Part shown: positions 11,454 through 22,700 of the stretch, one piece after another
How positions within the stretch are numbered: the stretch's first letter is position 1
Layout of the letters: every line of letters starts with the position of its first letter
Assembly: GCA_039545275.1 (NCBI GenBank)
Contig: BCHS01000005.1
Span: 620,001-684,000, forward strand
Direction of reading: 5' to 3'
DNA from: Pseudomicrostroma phylloplanum
Lineage: Eukaryota > Basidiomycota > Exobasidiomycetes > Microstromatales
DNA: 64,000 nt
Notes under the pieces: model-generated
What the model saw: only the letters and a program-made list of their open reading frames with translations
Database searches by the model: none
What the model was told of the DNA's origin: nothing
Program-made: the position numbers and the translations under genes

Positions 11454-11819
11454 CAGATGTGGGTACTCGGGTGAAGTCCGAGGCTACCAAGGGAGCGACT
11501 TGGTTAGGGATCACGTCAGGGAGGGATGAGCAGGATTGTTGGCCCACGTCCACTGGCTCGCCTCCACGAAGAACTGGGTCAGTGGTGTTGCTTCTTCCCT
11601 TCCCTGCAGAAGCGGAAGCAGCGGACTCTCAACGTGCAAGTCGAGTTGGGCATCTCCCGTTCCGACTCTTGAAAATTTTGGATTCCACTCAGTGGTGTTC
11701 CTCTCACCACCTTCGCTCGAGCATATTCCTAATCAACACCAGCCATCTCGAGGAAGTGATACATCTCTGGTGGTCAGCGTGCATCTTACTCACTCTACCT
11801 CAGCTGCGTCTCGCCAACC

Positions 11820-12872
11820 ATGGCGCAATCGGACGATGTCATCTGGTCCATCATCGGCCATACCTTCTGCTCCTACAAGATCAAATCCGACACCCACTCC
11901 ACCTTTTGCCGTAACCAATACAATCTCACCGGTCTGTGCAATCGCCAATCCTGCCCTCTAGCCAACTCGCGGTATGCCACTGTAAGAGAATCAGAGGGCA
12001 AGGTGTACCTCTACATCAAGACGGCAGAGAGGGCGCATTCCCCTGCTCGGTTGTGGGAGAGGGTGAGGCTGTCCAGCAATTACTCAAAGGCTTTGGAACA
12101 AATTGATCAGGAGCTGCCCTACTGGAGTAATTTCGTCGTGCACAAGGCCAAGCAGAGGTTGACCAAGATTACACAATACCTGATCAAGTTGAGGAAGATC
12201 AGGCTGAAGGAGGAGGAGCAGCCCAAGCTGGTGGGCATCAAGCAGAAGACGGAGCGCAGAGAAGCAACCAGGGAGAACAAGGCCCTTCGTGCAGCACGGC
12301 TGGAACGCTCCATCGAGCAAGAGCTTCTCACACGTCTCAAGTCTGGAGCCTACGGAGACGCCCCATTGAACGTCAATGAGGATGTCTGGAACTCGGTGCT
12401 GGAAGGTCGAAAGCAGAAGGACAAACAAGTGGATGGAGAGGGTCTCAGGCTGGAGGACGAGGAGAGTGAGGAGGAAGATGAAGAGCTACTGAGCGATATG
12501 GAGCGGGAGTGGGAAGAGGAGGCAGGTGTTGGCGACAGGGAATTCGTCAGCGACGACGACGAGAGTGAGGACGAAGAGGGAGACATCGAGGACGGTCTTT
12601 ACGACTCAGAGGGCAACTCGATCGAGGGCGCCGAGGAGTCCGATGAGGAGGACTCGGACGAAGACGAGGACGAGTCGAGCGAGGAGGAGGAGGGCGCAGG
12701 TGGGAAGAAGCGCAAAGCTCCTACTGCTCGGTCGACGGGCAAGTCGCAACCGCAATCCAAGAAGAAGCGACCTGCGGCTGGGAGAAAGGGAGGCAAGCCC
12801 GGCATGGAGATCGAATACGAGCAAGAAGTCGAGACCAGACCCTTGGCCAGTCAAGACCTCTCCAATTGGTGA
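11820..12872 (+). CDS. MAK16: MAK16, 60S ribosome biogenesis factor
   Basis: A single exon of 350 residues, close to the family's usual length (about 300-350). MAK16 acts in the nucleolus in early 66S pre-ribosome maturation. The first 130 residues are nearly invariant family sequence: [36 protein letters not shown] with its cysteine set, [22 protein letters not shown] and [15 protein letters not shown]. The C-terminal third is the expected acidic tract (runs of Glu/Asp/Ser from about residue 215) followed by a Lys-rich nuclear/nucleolar tail. ATG 11820 sits directly before the conserved AQSDDVIW. The start is 366 bp from the methyltransferase start on the other strand. Confidence 0.97.
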   Translation: MAQSDDVIWSIIGHTFCSYKIKSDTHSTFCRNQYNLTGLCNRQSCPLANSRYATVRESEGKVYLYIKTAERAHSPARLWERVRLSSNYSKALEQIDQELPYWSNFVVHKAKQRLTKITQYLIKLRKIRLKEEEQPKLVGIKQKTERREATRENKALRAARLERSIEQELLTRLKSGAYGDAPLNVNEDVWNSVLEGRKQKDKQVDGEGLRLEDEESEEEDEELLSDMEREWEEEAGVGDREFVSDDDESEDEEGDIEDGLYDSEGNSIEGAEESDEEDSDEDEDESSEEEEGAGGKKRKAPTARSTGKSQPQSKKKRPAAGRKGGKPGMEIEYEQEVETRPLASQDLSNW

Positions 12873-13246
12873 GGCGCGATCCAGGTTGCCTCACGATTGC
12901 CTGGCTAGAATCCTTTCACTCTCATTTGTACAATGTAGTCTCTCTTCAGAATTCACCTCATATCACGACTTGAATACCCGTCTGAGCGATCGTCGAAAAA
13001 GTCGAATTGGAAGCAGGAAAACTGCATCGCGACGAAGCGAATGGAATGAAGGAGAATTATCGCAGCGATTGGCATCATTGTACACAGTATATCCAATGCG
13101 CTGCTTTCAAAAGAACATGTGGGCAAGTAGGCCATCTGTGACCGCCCAACGTCTTGTCCACCTTTTGGTCTAATGAAACATGTGTGACATCGCCTCCGCT
13201 AGGCTCCCACGTATCATGTCCACAGTATATGCGGAAGACGAGCAGA
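12873..13246. other. Convergent intergenic between MAK16 and RPB7
   Basis: These 374 bases lie between two gene ends and should contain both 3' UTRs and terminators. The segment is less GC-rich than the flanking genes. No gene or repeat is seen. Confidence 0.4.
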
Positions 13247-14022
13247 TCAGTCGAATGGACCCAGGAAGTCTTCCTTCATGGTCCCAATCGCGAACTGTAC
13301 ATCAGATAGGAAAAGGTCAGACAGTCAGAGATGCGTCGGATACAGGCCTCAGCGATCAGACACTTACGATCTCGGTAGCATCAAGCCTTACACCAATGAT
13401 CCTTAGCCTGACCTTTCTGCCCTTCACCACGCTCTGCAGTTTAGGAAGGGGACAGGCAGTGAGATCAGTATACGTCGATGAACCAAACGAGTCTTGAATC
13501 AAGTCATTAGATGCTACTCACGGTCCCTTGAGCTCCTTCGCCCACTGGTGAGAACTCTGCCGGATTAGCATCAGGGGTGAAGCGATATGCTACCGGTAGC
13601 AGATGCGCTGATGTGAAGATTTGAAGTGGGCCCATCTGGGCAAAGAATCCGAGCTAATGAGGGGAAAGAGGATAGAGCTTCGTTGATGAGCGCCTTGCGC
13701 GGCTTGGCAGCAATGCAACCTCCGTATCTCTCTCGCTCACCTTATTAACATTCGATACAATTGCGTCGACCACCTGTCCCTTGAACGGTCTCAGAACCAA
13801 GGCCTGGTATACACTGTTGAACTGCGCCAAGCCTTCACCGGGCAAGACGACTCCATCACCGATACTGTCGATCCTGAGGACCTTGACGATGTATCCGTTC
13901 TCTCCTGAACAGGTCCCCTCTACATCATCTCGCAGCTTCTGCTCGATGAAATCTGCGAGGGAGGGACCGAAGTAGGAAGGATGGAGCGGAATGGGATGCT
14001 CGAGCTTCTTGAGGAAGAACAT
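13247..14022 (-). CDS. RPB7: RNA polymerase II subunit RPB7
   Basis: Exons 14022-13741, 13653-13522, 13433-13368 and 13294-13247 give 175 residues (family about 171). Rpb7 pairs with Rpb4 as the stalk of RNA polymerase II and binds emerging RNA. The N-terminal domain begins at the canonical MFFLKKLEHPIPLHPSYFG and continues FIEQKLRDDVEGTCSGENGY, then VYQALVLRPFKGQVVDAIV. The C-terminal OB/S1 domain runs across the remaining exons (LGFFAQMGPLQIFTS, then KVRLRIIGVRLDATEI and FAIGTMKEDFLGPFD). Every junction keeps phase and each intron (87, 88, 73 nt) has a standard donor. Intron 1 uses a TTAG acceptor, chosen because it restores the LGFFAQMGPLQ strand. It is divergent from NDC80 with 667 bp between starts. 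Confidence 0.96.
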
Positions 14023-14689
14023 CGCGGTGGAGCAGAGGAAGCGGAGGCGTCCCGATGAGATGGACAATCGTAGTCTCCTTGCGATGGGGTCTTAGTCCAC
14101 AGGTCGGTGGTCCTCTGAACCTTCTCTTGCTACCACCTCGACGGGGTCCAGTCGAGGACGGTAGTGACCCGCGATTCCCTCACTTGGTCGGAGTGCAGCG
14201 AGGGATGGCTCTATACGACGCTTTCCTTAAGACGACGTGCGAGGACAGCCAGCTTGCAGTGATGCGGATGATGAGGACAGACGAATGGACGGACGGAAGG
14301 ACTGGCTGGTGATACTCGAGGCGAGCGAGCGGAGGATGCAGGGCGTACAGGAAGGAAGGGGGGTGATGGGATCGGAACGGAAGGAGGGGGAAATGCGATC
14401 ACGAGTGTTTTGGAAATGGAGAGGCGTCGGAGGCGGGGCGAGGCGTGTGTGCGTGTGTATCTGTGATGCCCCGCCTGTGCCTGGATGCGCCTCTGCCTCG
14501 ACACGCGAGATTCATCAACCAACACGCTTCCCTTCCTCCCGTTCCTTTCCTTTCCCCATACCCACACCGACACTCCTCCCGACGCTTTGGCCGCATACAT
14601 ACATCCGTCGTCTTTCGGGTCATCGTAGACATCATCACCTCCGCTTATATCACCTTCGCTGCCTCGTACCACCACCACCATCGCCTATC
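14023..14689. other. Divergent promoter interval, RPB7/NDC80
   Basis: A shared upstream region of 667 bases with a GT-rich tract at 14444-14460 and pyrimidine-rich sequence just before the NDC80 ATG. The frame of NDC80 exon 1 stays open upstream to about 14237, but the encoded sequence is basic, repetitive and unlike the family, so I treat it as 5' UTR. Confidence 0.45.
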
Positions 14690-17070
14690 ATGGCAACGCG
14701 TCGCTCGACGCTGGCATCCATCGATGCTCACAACTCTGGCATCGCGCCGCCATCAGCAATGAAGCCACCCAAGAGCTCCATCAGCAGTACGGCTCAACCT
14801 ACACTCACACATCGCTCTTCTAGGCAATCACTCGCCCCTCAGAGACAAAGCATGGCAGCTAGTAACGGAGCAACAACATCAGCAGCAGCAGCAGGTGAGG
14901 GATCAGGGTTGGGCTCGTCGCGTAACTATACCCACAGCACACCTGCTGCTGCTCACCGCAACTCGAGACAGAGCGTAATGGGGAACGCATCAGCCTCAGC
15001 ATCCGGCGGTGGAGCTCGTAACAGCACGATTGGAGGGCAATCGGCAGGACAGTCAACGCCTAATGGACGGAGATCCATGACTGGCGGCCGCCAGTCCTTG
15101 GCTCCTAATGCATTCCCACTCTCGACTGCAGGACCATTGGGCTCACGGCCGGCTGCCAATACCGATCCACGGCCCCTTCGTTCCAGGGAGTACATGGCAG
15201 AGATGAAGCGCAGGGTCCACGAGCTGGCCGAAGCGACCGGCTTCAGTGTTGCGGGCTACCGAGGCATGACCTCACTCGACTCTCCCACACAAGCCATCTT
15301 CCTTGCTCTTTTCCGCCATATTTTCCAACAAACCATCGACCCGTCGTACGTCTTCGCCGCCGATGCCAAGAAGCCGGAAGAGGAGGTGATGGATATCTTG
15401 AGGGACTACAACTACCCCGCTCAGGGCGATATCACAAAGATGTTGCTCGGAAGCGCCAGTAGTCAGCAGTACTGGCCCAAAACATTGGGTATCTTGGACT
15501 GGATGGTACAGCTTGCTGTAAGTACTCGAGGCACTACAGCAGATCAGCATTGGAGACTATACTGACCCACGCCTCTGATTTTGTCCTGTAGTCTGTTGCT
15601 GGCAAGATCCCTGCGGGTCCCCTGGCCAGGGATCAAGCCTTCCGCGATGAGATCGCAGAGTCTACTCGAGCCCACGCTGCTGCTGTCGCTGAGCTCCGCG
15701 CAGCGCCCAAGTCTCTCGGCGCAGAGCAACTTGCTGCGCTACGTCAACGTGTTGATCAGAGAGCTGCCGCGCTTCGTGCACTGGAGGTGGAGTACGATGA
15801 TGAGCCCTCAAACGTCTTCGTGCCCTTCAATTGGAGATGCTACGAGCGCTTCTGGCAGGGCGAAGACGTCTTCCCCGACGAGAAGGCCAAGCTCGAGAGG
15901 CATTTTCAGCGAAAGAACGCTGGTGTGAAGACAGACATCGAACGTTTGCAGCAGGAGAAGCGAGAGCTGGAAGAGGAGCTGGCCAGACTCGAGGAGCAGG
16001 GATCGCCTCTAGCGGCTGCTCAGGCCGAGAGGGACCTGTATGCTAGCGACGTGGCTAAGTTCAAGCAGTACAAGGAGAGCGCTCTACTGCCCAAGATGCA
16101 CAAGCTGCAGTCCACTGTAGCCATGTTGGAGGACAAGAATGAAGAAGGCCGCAACGAAGTGGTCGAGCTGCAAGTCCAACACGAGGCCTTGGAGAAGCAA
16201 GTCGCGTCTCAAGAGATGTCCAGCGATGAGTTCGACCGCCTCACCACGGAGCGGTCTAGGCTCACTGCTGAGAAGGAGAAGCTGGACGTGGATATCCGAG
16301 ATGTGGAGAACCAAAGGTACGACTTGGAGCTGGCAAACTCGAATATGCAACAGAAGCTCGAGGAGAAACTCAAGGCCTTCAATCCTCTGGCGGCCAAGAC
16401 GGGCGTCTTTCCCTTGCGCGTCTCCGGCTCTTCAGCAAAGGGTGGTGAGGAATACGTCGATGAGATTGACCTTCTCGTTGGTCAGCCTACTTTGCTCCAC
16501 CCTGGTCTAGACCTCAAGAACGAGACGCGCACCGTCATCTCCTCTCTGCGCCGAGATGTGGAAAAGGAGCAACGCAAGGCCATCGAGGAGAAGGTGGAGC
16601 GTCAAGAGCGCTACGACGAGCTATGCGAGCGTCTCCACGTGCTCAAGGAGCAAGAAGAAGAAGTCAATGCCAAGCTCGAGGTGATCCGCGAGTCCATTGA
16701 GGAGATCACCCGCCTGACCGACGAGGAGACGCGCGCCTTCAACGAGGATCAGCTGATCAAAGAGCGCAAGCTCCAGCAGACGGAACAGACGGGCCATCGC
16801 CAATTGGCAGAGGCCGAGTCGAGACTCGTGGAGCTAAGGGCGCACATGAAGCATCTTCAGACTGTCGCGGAGGAGAATCTGGAAAAGTACAAGGACGAGC
16901 TCTGTGCGGCCGTAGAGGAGTGTGTTGCTCTCAAGGCAAGAGTGGGCGAGTCGCTCGAGGAGATTGGCGTGAGGGTGGGCGTAGAGTTCGAGACCAAGGG
17001 CGAGGCTGCGGGTGGTGCGGACGAAAGTCAAGGCGAGGTCGGCAAGGAGGAAGAGTACGAGGAAGAGTAA
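14690..17070 (+). CDS. NDC80: NDC80/HEC1 kinetochore protein
   Basis: Exons 14690-15517 and 15592-17070 give 768 residues, longer than the usual 640-690 because of a Ser/Ala/Arg-rich N-terminal tail of about 160 residues. Ndc80 binds microtubules at the outer kinetochore in a complex with Nuf2, Spc24 and Spc25. A calponin-homology domain spans about 163-300 (SREYMAEMKRRVHELAEATG, then VMDILRDYNYPAQGDITKML and YWPKTLGILDWMVQLA). It is followed by FVPFNWRCYERFWQGED and a long heptad coiled coil to about residue 755. The basic tail with RRST and RRSMT motifs is the kind of region Aurora B phosphorylates in other species; that regulation is inferred. The 74-nt intron splits WMVQLA from SVAGKIPAGPLARD. 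It converges with the glutamate kinase gene. Confidence 0.95.
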
Positions 17071-17274
17071 AGAGGGGAATTCCTCGTGGGTTCTGTTTTG
17101 ATTGCTTCGTTTTCGTGGGCTACACCTGTACGCCTTTGTCGCTTTCCCCTCTTTTGATACCTGTTTTTTGAGCGCGATCTATCTATATGCAAGTTACCGT
17201 ACAAGCCCCTTCTGCCTGGCACGCCTCTGTCGACCCGTCACCCTTTCCTTCTCACCTTCCAGCTCGTGGGACGT

Positions 17275-19038
17275 TCATCCCTTTGTCCCCATCACCTCGC
17301 TCCGCTCAAGCATGACCACCGTATCGGTGACATACTCGCTGTCGGCAAAACCCAGCACCCGCTCGATCTCACTACTGCGCAGTCCCTTCATCTTGGCCAC
17401 TTCCTCGGACGTGTAGTTGGTCAGGCAGCGGCCCACCTCGACGATGTGCCAGGGTCCCTCGGTCATGCTGGCGCTTATGGTGGTGCTTCGCGAGAGTGAG
17501 GTGGGCCGCACTTGCTGGGCGGTGGAGGGAGGAGGGGAGGTTTGAAGCGCTTCGACGAGTGGAGGAGTTGCGGGAGTCTCTCCCTTGGATCCGCTAGCAG
17601 TGTGGCCAGCATCGGCCGCTACGCCCAGGTTCTCCTTGATCCGGTCCATGAGAGACTCTCTCTTGCCCTCTGCAGCAGCAATACCACTCTGTGCATCTTC
17701 TACATCGCCCTCTTTCCTCCGGACCATTAACCGCACAGCCTGCATCCTTTCCCAGTGCCCTCTCGTCTCCACTATACCAGCGGGCAGAAGTCTACCTCCG
17801 CTCTCGTGCTTGCTGATCCGCCGGTAGGCACCTTCATCGATTATGATTGCTCCTGTGGGATGCAGAGCATGCAATACGGACCACTTCCTCGATGGTAATG
17901 GGGTAGGTTGGGGTAGAAAGAGGGTATGAGCGGGGTTGGCTAGGGGAGGGTAGCCTATCAGAGATGGCTCTTCTGCAGTGAGAGAGCCGGTCGAGGAAGC
18001 TAGATCGGCTGAGGCTTCGCTTGATTTTGTTCTTTGCGGGGCAGCGGAGGTGGGCTTCGATGTGGGGGGGATGCCGCGTGCAACTACGGAAAGCATGTCG
18101 GGGGGATGGTCGGAGGAGATGATGACTGTTGCTACGCCTGCTGCTGTGGCTAGCTCGGCGGCGATGAGCTTTGTCTGCATCCCGCCTGTACCGAAGGAGG
18201 AGCCGGGGGTATCCACTGACACTGCGGTAGAGAGGGTCCTCGTGACAGAGAGTCAGCAAAGTGATCTTGCTAAGCCCTCTCTTTGACTGTCCCACTCACC
18301 AGCTTTCCGGGCCTCCTGCACGCTCCTGACCACGCCCAACCTCCTCGCATTTGGATTCGACCTGGGGTTGCCAGTATACAGTCCGTCGACGTCTGTACAC
18401 AGAAAGAGGTAGTCTGCATCTACCAGACCAGCAGTGATAGCAGAGAGGGTATCGTTGTCTCCGAAACGGAGCTCAGATACAGAGACAGTATCGTTCTCAT
18501 TGACAATGGGTATCGATTGATAGGTATGTAGCAGCGTGTGCAGAGTGGTCTTTGCGTTCAAATAGCGGGGTCGCTGCGGGGAGGAAAGGGTGGAAGGAGG
18601 TGAGTCTCAGGTTAGTTTGATGGGGATCCATGCCTCTTCACTCACGTCTGCGATGTCGTTCCTGGTCAGCAGCACCTGAGCCACAGAGATCCCAACCTGA
18701 TTGAAGAGATTGTCCCACAAAGCCATCAACCTCAGCTGACCCAGGGCAGCGAGTGCCTGCCTCTCCCCCAGCGTGTCGGGCTTGACGCGGACATTCATCC
18801 TCATCCTCCCAATACCGATTGCACCTGAGCATACAATGACCACGCGGTGACCGGCGAGGCGGAGTGCATGGCAAGTCTCGACGATGGACGAGAGGAGGGA
18901 GAGGCGCGGGGTGAGGGTATCCAGGTTCAACACGGACGAGGTTCCAAGCTTGAGGACCACCGTCAGAGGCTTAACTGCTGGGAATGCTGGGGACGAAGCA
19001 TGGTCGGTCAGGGCGGATGTCCCAGCCTGGGGCGCCAT
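17275..19038 (-). CDS. PRO1: Glutamate 5-kinase with C-terminal PUA domain (proline synthesis)
   Basis: Exons 19038-18646, 18573-18300 and 18221-17275 give 537 residues. The enzyme phosphorylates glutamate to gamma-glutamyl phosphate, the first step of proline synthesis. Amino-acid-kinase motifs occur in order: [41 protein letters not shown] with [23 protein letters not shown] and [24 protein letters not shown] domain follows ([14 protein letters not shown], then [20 protein letters not shown]). It is longer than the yeast enzyme (about 430) because of a Ser/Thr-rich spacer near residues 300-330 and another between the PUA halves. Intron phases are consistent (72 and 78 nt). The frame upstream of ATG 19038 is open but not conserved-looking. 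Confidence 0.95.
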
Positions 19039-19787
19039 GATCTGTGTTGGATGGTGGTATGGCCAAAAAGATGTCTGATTCCGATTAGTGAGAAGCAAGG
19101 CCTCGGCAACAGGCCGTGGCCGATTGAGCGGATCGGATCTTCGCGATGCACGAGCGGAGTTACAAAGCAGGCGCACGGAGACACGCACACAGACACACAC
19201 GCAGGCACAAAGGCCGACACGGACAAAGGCGACCCAGACAGAGAGACGCAGGCAGGCGGCAACCAACACCTCCCCTAGACGGGCAAATTGTGATCTATCA
19301 GTCACACCAGCCATCCTTCCTTTCCCCACGATCACTCCCTCCTCACCCTCCTCTGTGCGCATATATCCTACCTTTCTCACCTCGCTGTAGGCCTCTCTCC
19401 ATCCCTGACAGCCGGGAGATAGAGCTCGCCACGTCTTCTTGTCAGACGCCGACGTGACAAGGTTTCTGGGCGTCAGTCGCTTCAGCCGAGCTGCTCTGCC
19501 CCGGCCCAAAGTCGATCGCAGCTGCATCTGCCGCCGATCAAGGAGAGGGATCCCTCCTGGCCAATTCACTTACGCACTCGTCTTACCTCAACCTTCCACT
19601 CATGCCTTGATGACCTGCTACGGACTACTAACGACCACCACGACGCCTTGCGCCTCTTCCTAAGCGAGGTGCCATCGCCGGAAGACCGTATTACTACCCG
19701 TTCGGGCACGCGTACCCCGACACAGCCCTCCAATATTTCATCTCGAGAGACTCTGTAGCTTCACATCTGAGCTGCCCCCGAAACACC
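19039..19787. other. Divergent promoter interval, PRO1/Sec7 gene
   Basis: The 749 bases carry an AC-rich tract at about 19173-19213 that grades into GCAGGCAGGC-type sequence near 19248. A pyrimidine-rich stretch follows before the Sec7 gene. No coding exon is supported. In-frame extensions of the glutamate kinase into this tract give repetitive Cys/Val-rich peptide and are rejected. Confidence 0.4.
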
Positions 19788-22700
19788 ATGATGGCTAGCG
19801 TCACTTCATCTCCGGGTCCCTCGAGCTACCGACTTCATCCTGACGATGACCTTCAACAGCAACAGAGCAATCATACGGAAAGCAGAGGCCATGAGGGACA
19901 CCAACTCACGCCAACCAGAGGAGCACAGCCCTTGGACAGGGTGCCTAGCAGCTCGACCAGACTCAATGCCATTGCCAGATTGAAGCGAGCCGCCTCTAAT
20001 CGCGAGGTCAAAGGCGCTGCCGGTGGCGATGAGAGCCCAACCGCGGCACGGATGAACTTAGGGGGAGTATCGCCATCATCGTCGCCATCGCGCCCTGCAC
20101 CTGATGAGAAGAGTCCAGATCATTCTAGACGGATGCAGCTAGCGCCTTCTTCGGGACAGCCTCAGGTTCTTCTTGCCTCGCCATCATCTAGCCACCCAAC
20201 ACTCCGCCCGTCTCCATCACCAAGTAAGCTCCTGGAGCCTGGCAGACCCACACACTCCGGCGCTACCTCCCCGGTACAGCCAATTTCTCTCTCCCGCTCA
20301 GCTTCTGCCTCGAGAGCAGAAGCTAATCGGTCGCCTCTCCCCTCGTTGGAGCAGCTACGCTCTCGGATTCTTCAGGAGCGTCTCACGGCTGGTCTTCAAA
20401 GAAGCGCAGGCGCAGGCGCCGCCAGTGCGGCTAGCGCTGCTGCAAGAGCGTATGCGATGAAGAAGTTGCTAGGTCACGACCCCGATAGAGATGGTGCAAC
20501 GAGCCCAGTCAGTGACTCTGGCGGAAAAATCAGCGATAATGATGAAGAGGAGACAGATGACGATGATGATGCTTTTGATGATAGACAGAAAGCTGGTACC
20601 CCAGCAGCAGCCTTGCGTGCCTCCAGACGCGGTATGGGGAGTATCTATCTCCGGCCTCCTACCTTTAGCAGCACTGCTTCTAGCAAACACTTGCTCAGGC
20701 GCAGTCGTACCATCTCCGGCTTGAGTCAGAGAGCTGATGACGAACGCAAAGCCGCCTTCGCCCAAGGCCTCAGTCCAGCATCAGAAGGACAGCCGCCCTC
20801 TCCGGGATCACTGAGAAAGAAGCGAATGAGCAGGTTGCCGCAAAGACGAGAGGCAGAGGGAGTAACCCGGCTGACACGGGTACCGCTGCCTACGGGGCGT
20901 ACCACTGAAAAGGCCTCGCCGCTCGCATCAGCGCGATCTGGATTGGCAACGACTCCGTCTCGGACGCAGGTCACGAGTGATCAAGAGAATGACTCTGAGT
21001 CGTCGGTACAGCCTGTTGCCCATTCGCCCCTCGTGCGCGAGCCATCGCAGAGGGAAATGGCTCGTACACAAATGATGCGAAAGCTCAGCGGCAGGCGGCT
21101 GGGAGGGCCATCGCCAGTGTCACCACCTGAGACTCCACAGCTTCAGCAGCAGTACACCGAAGCAGGCATGGGTGGCAAAGGAAGTCGCGATGTGGCAGGT
21201 CCTTGGGAAGGCAGTCATGACCAGGACGAAGCTGCTACTCCAGTGGCAGCCGAAGACATCAGCGACACCTCTGCCGTACCAACTTTTCCCTTTTCGCAGC
21301 TGCCCCAGACTCCCTTCCGGGGTACAGCGATCGCAGGAGCCGCAAATGCACAGCTCACCCCAGAACAGCAGATGGCTTTTCTACAGATGCAGCAAGTCCT
21401 TCAACAGCAGCAACTGCAGCTCTGTGCCAGCAGCCAGGACCAATTTGTTTCTCCCAGCCATCAGCAGGATGCATTCTCCTCGCCGGTTCAGCGAGTGGTA
21501 CCTCAGACTCCCCAAGCGAGGGTGGTGAAGGCTGAGACTCCGGTGTCATTCAAAAGTGAACCCATGAGTGTTGCAGGCTCTTCATATGACTCCCCCACTG
21601 GCACAAACCTCATTCCATCGATGCATTTCCTCGGAGAAGCTGGCCTTACAAGCGATCGATTTGCTCAACTGAGTATGCTCCGAGGCCCTGACCAGCCGTT
21701 CGTGGATGGGCGTCGGGGATCGGGGGGCCAAGCAAGGGCAGCGGCAGCACTACAAGACTGGCCAAGCTCGCCGACCAATTCCTCCTTGGGCTACGGCGAG
21801 AGCATGCACTCCAGGTTCAATTCTATGGAATCACACGGAAATGCTGCAATCTCAGAGGAGGAGGAGGAAGCCAATGGCTCAGGCGACACGGGCATAGTGT
21901 TCGAGAACCTCGTGCGAGCCGGGGACCCTGATGCAACTCTTGCGGGGCAAGAGACCACCAGTCTGGACCCAACAGTCTCACATCGAGCTAGGGACGGCCC
22001 GAAGCAGCCGAATGCCTTGCAGCTTCTTCCACAGAGCTTGACCCCAGGAGGTGGCGCTATGTCTGAGTACACACTCTCTTCTGACCCTCGCAACAGTCCG
22101 ATGAGGGTCTCCCGCGCTTCGTCAACGGGTGATGGCAATCCTTTGAGCTACGAGACGGCCCTCGCGGATGCTCGAAACGCACCCACTCAGGGTCACTACG
22201 AACAACCAAGTGCCAAGCTCACCGGCGCAGGCAGGGGTATCGCCAACGGCGACATCGCGCCCTCGCAAGCTCCTGGCCGAGACAGCTCTGCACGACCTGG
22301 TGGCTCGAATGTGGTTGCTCCAGACCAAACAAACAGGAATGTCCCCGGACGACTGCAACTGCACGAGGCACCATCGCAAAGATATCAAGCCCAGCGTACA
22401 GGATCACTGCCTGCGTCTCCAGGTGTTGCTACACCAACATCAGACTCGAACGACACCGAACGTGTCGTTGCTTGGAGGAGGTGGATGAAGGCACAGGGGC
22501 TATCGGCCGACGATCATCAGTCTCCACGTCAGCCGCTCAGAACGGCTTCAGACAGTACCAGCGCTGCTGCGCCGTTATTGACGATAGATCAGGGGGGTTC
22601 GAGTCTGGGACGGCTCGAGCATGATCTGGCCATCTCCCCGACGCTTATGAAGGAGCTGCAGCTCGATCTCGATTGGCCTGGCTCTGGACCGCCGCCGCCC

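Noticed and set aside
11249..11914. 221-codon plus-strand frame overlapping PRMT exon 1 and the MAK16 start
   Set aside because: Antisense to conserved PRMT exons and overlapping the clear MAK16 start in another frame; no recognisable domain.
14237..14689. In-frame extension upstream of NDC80 that would add 151 residues
   Set aside because: Encoded sequence is repetitive Arg/His/Pro-rich and unlike the family; it coincides with GT-rich and pyrimidine-rich promoter-like DNA. ATG 14690 begins a plausible Ndc80 tail.
19039..19569. In-frame extension upstream of the glutamate kinase
   Set aside because: Translates an AC/GT simple tract into Cys/Val/Ser repeats; the conserved kinase begins shortly after ATG 19038.
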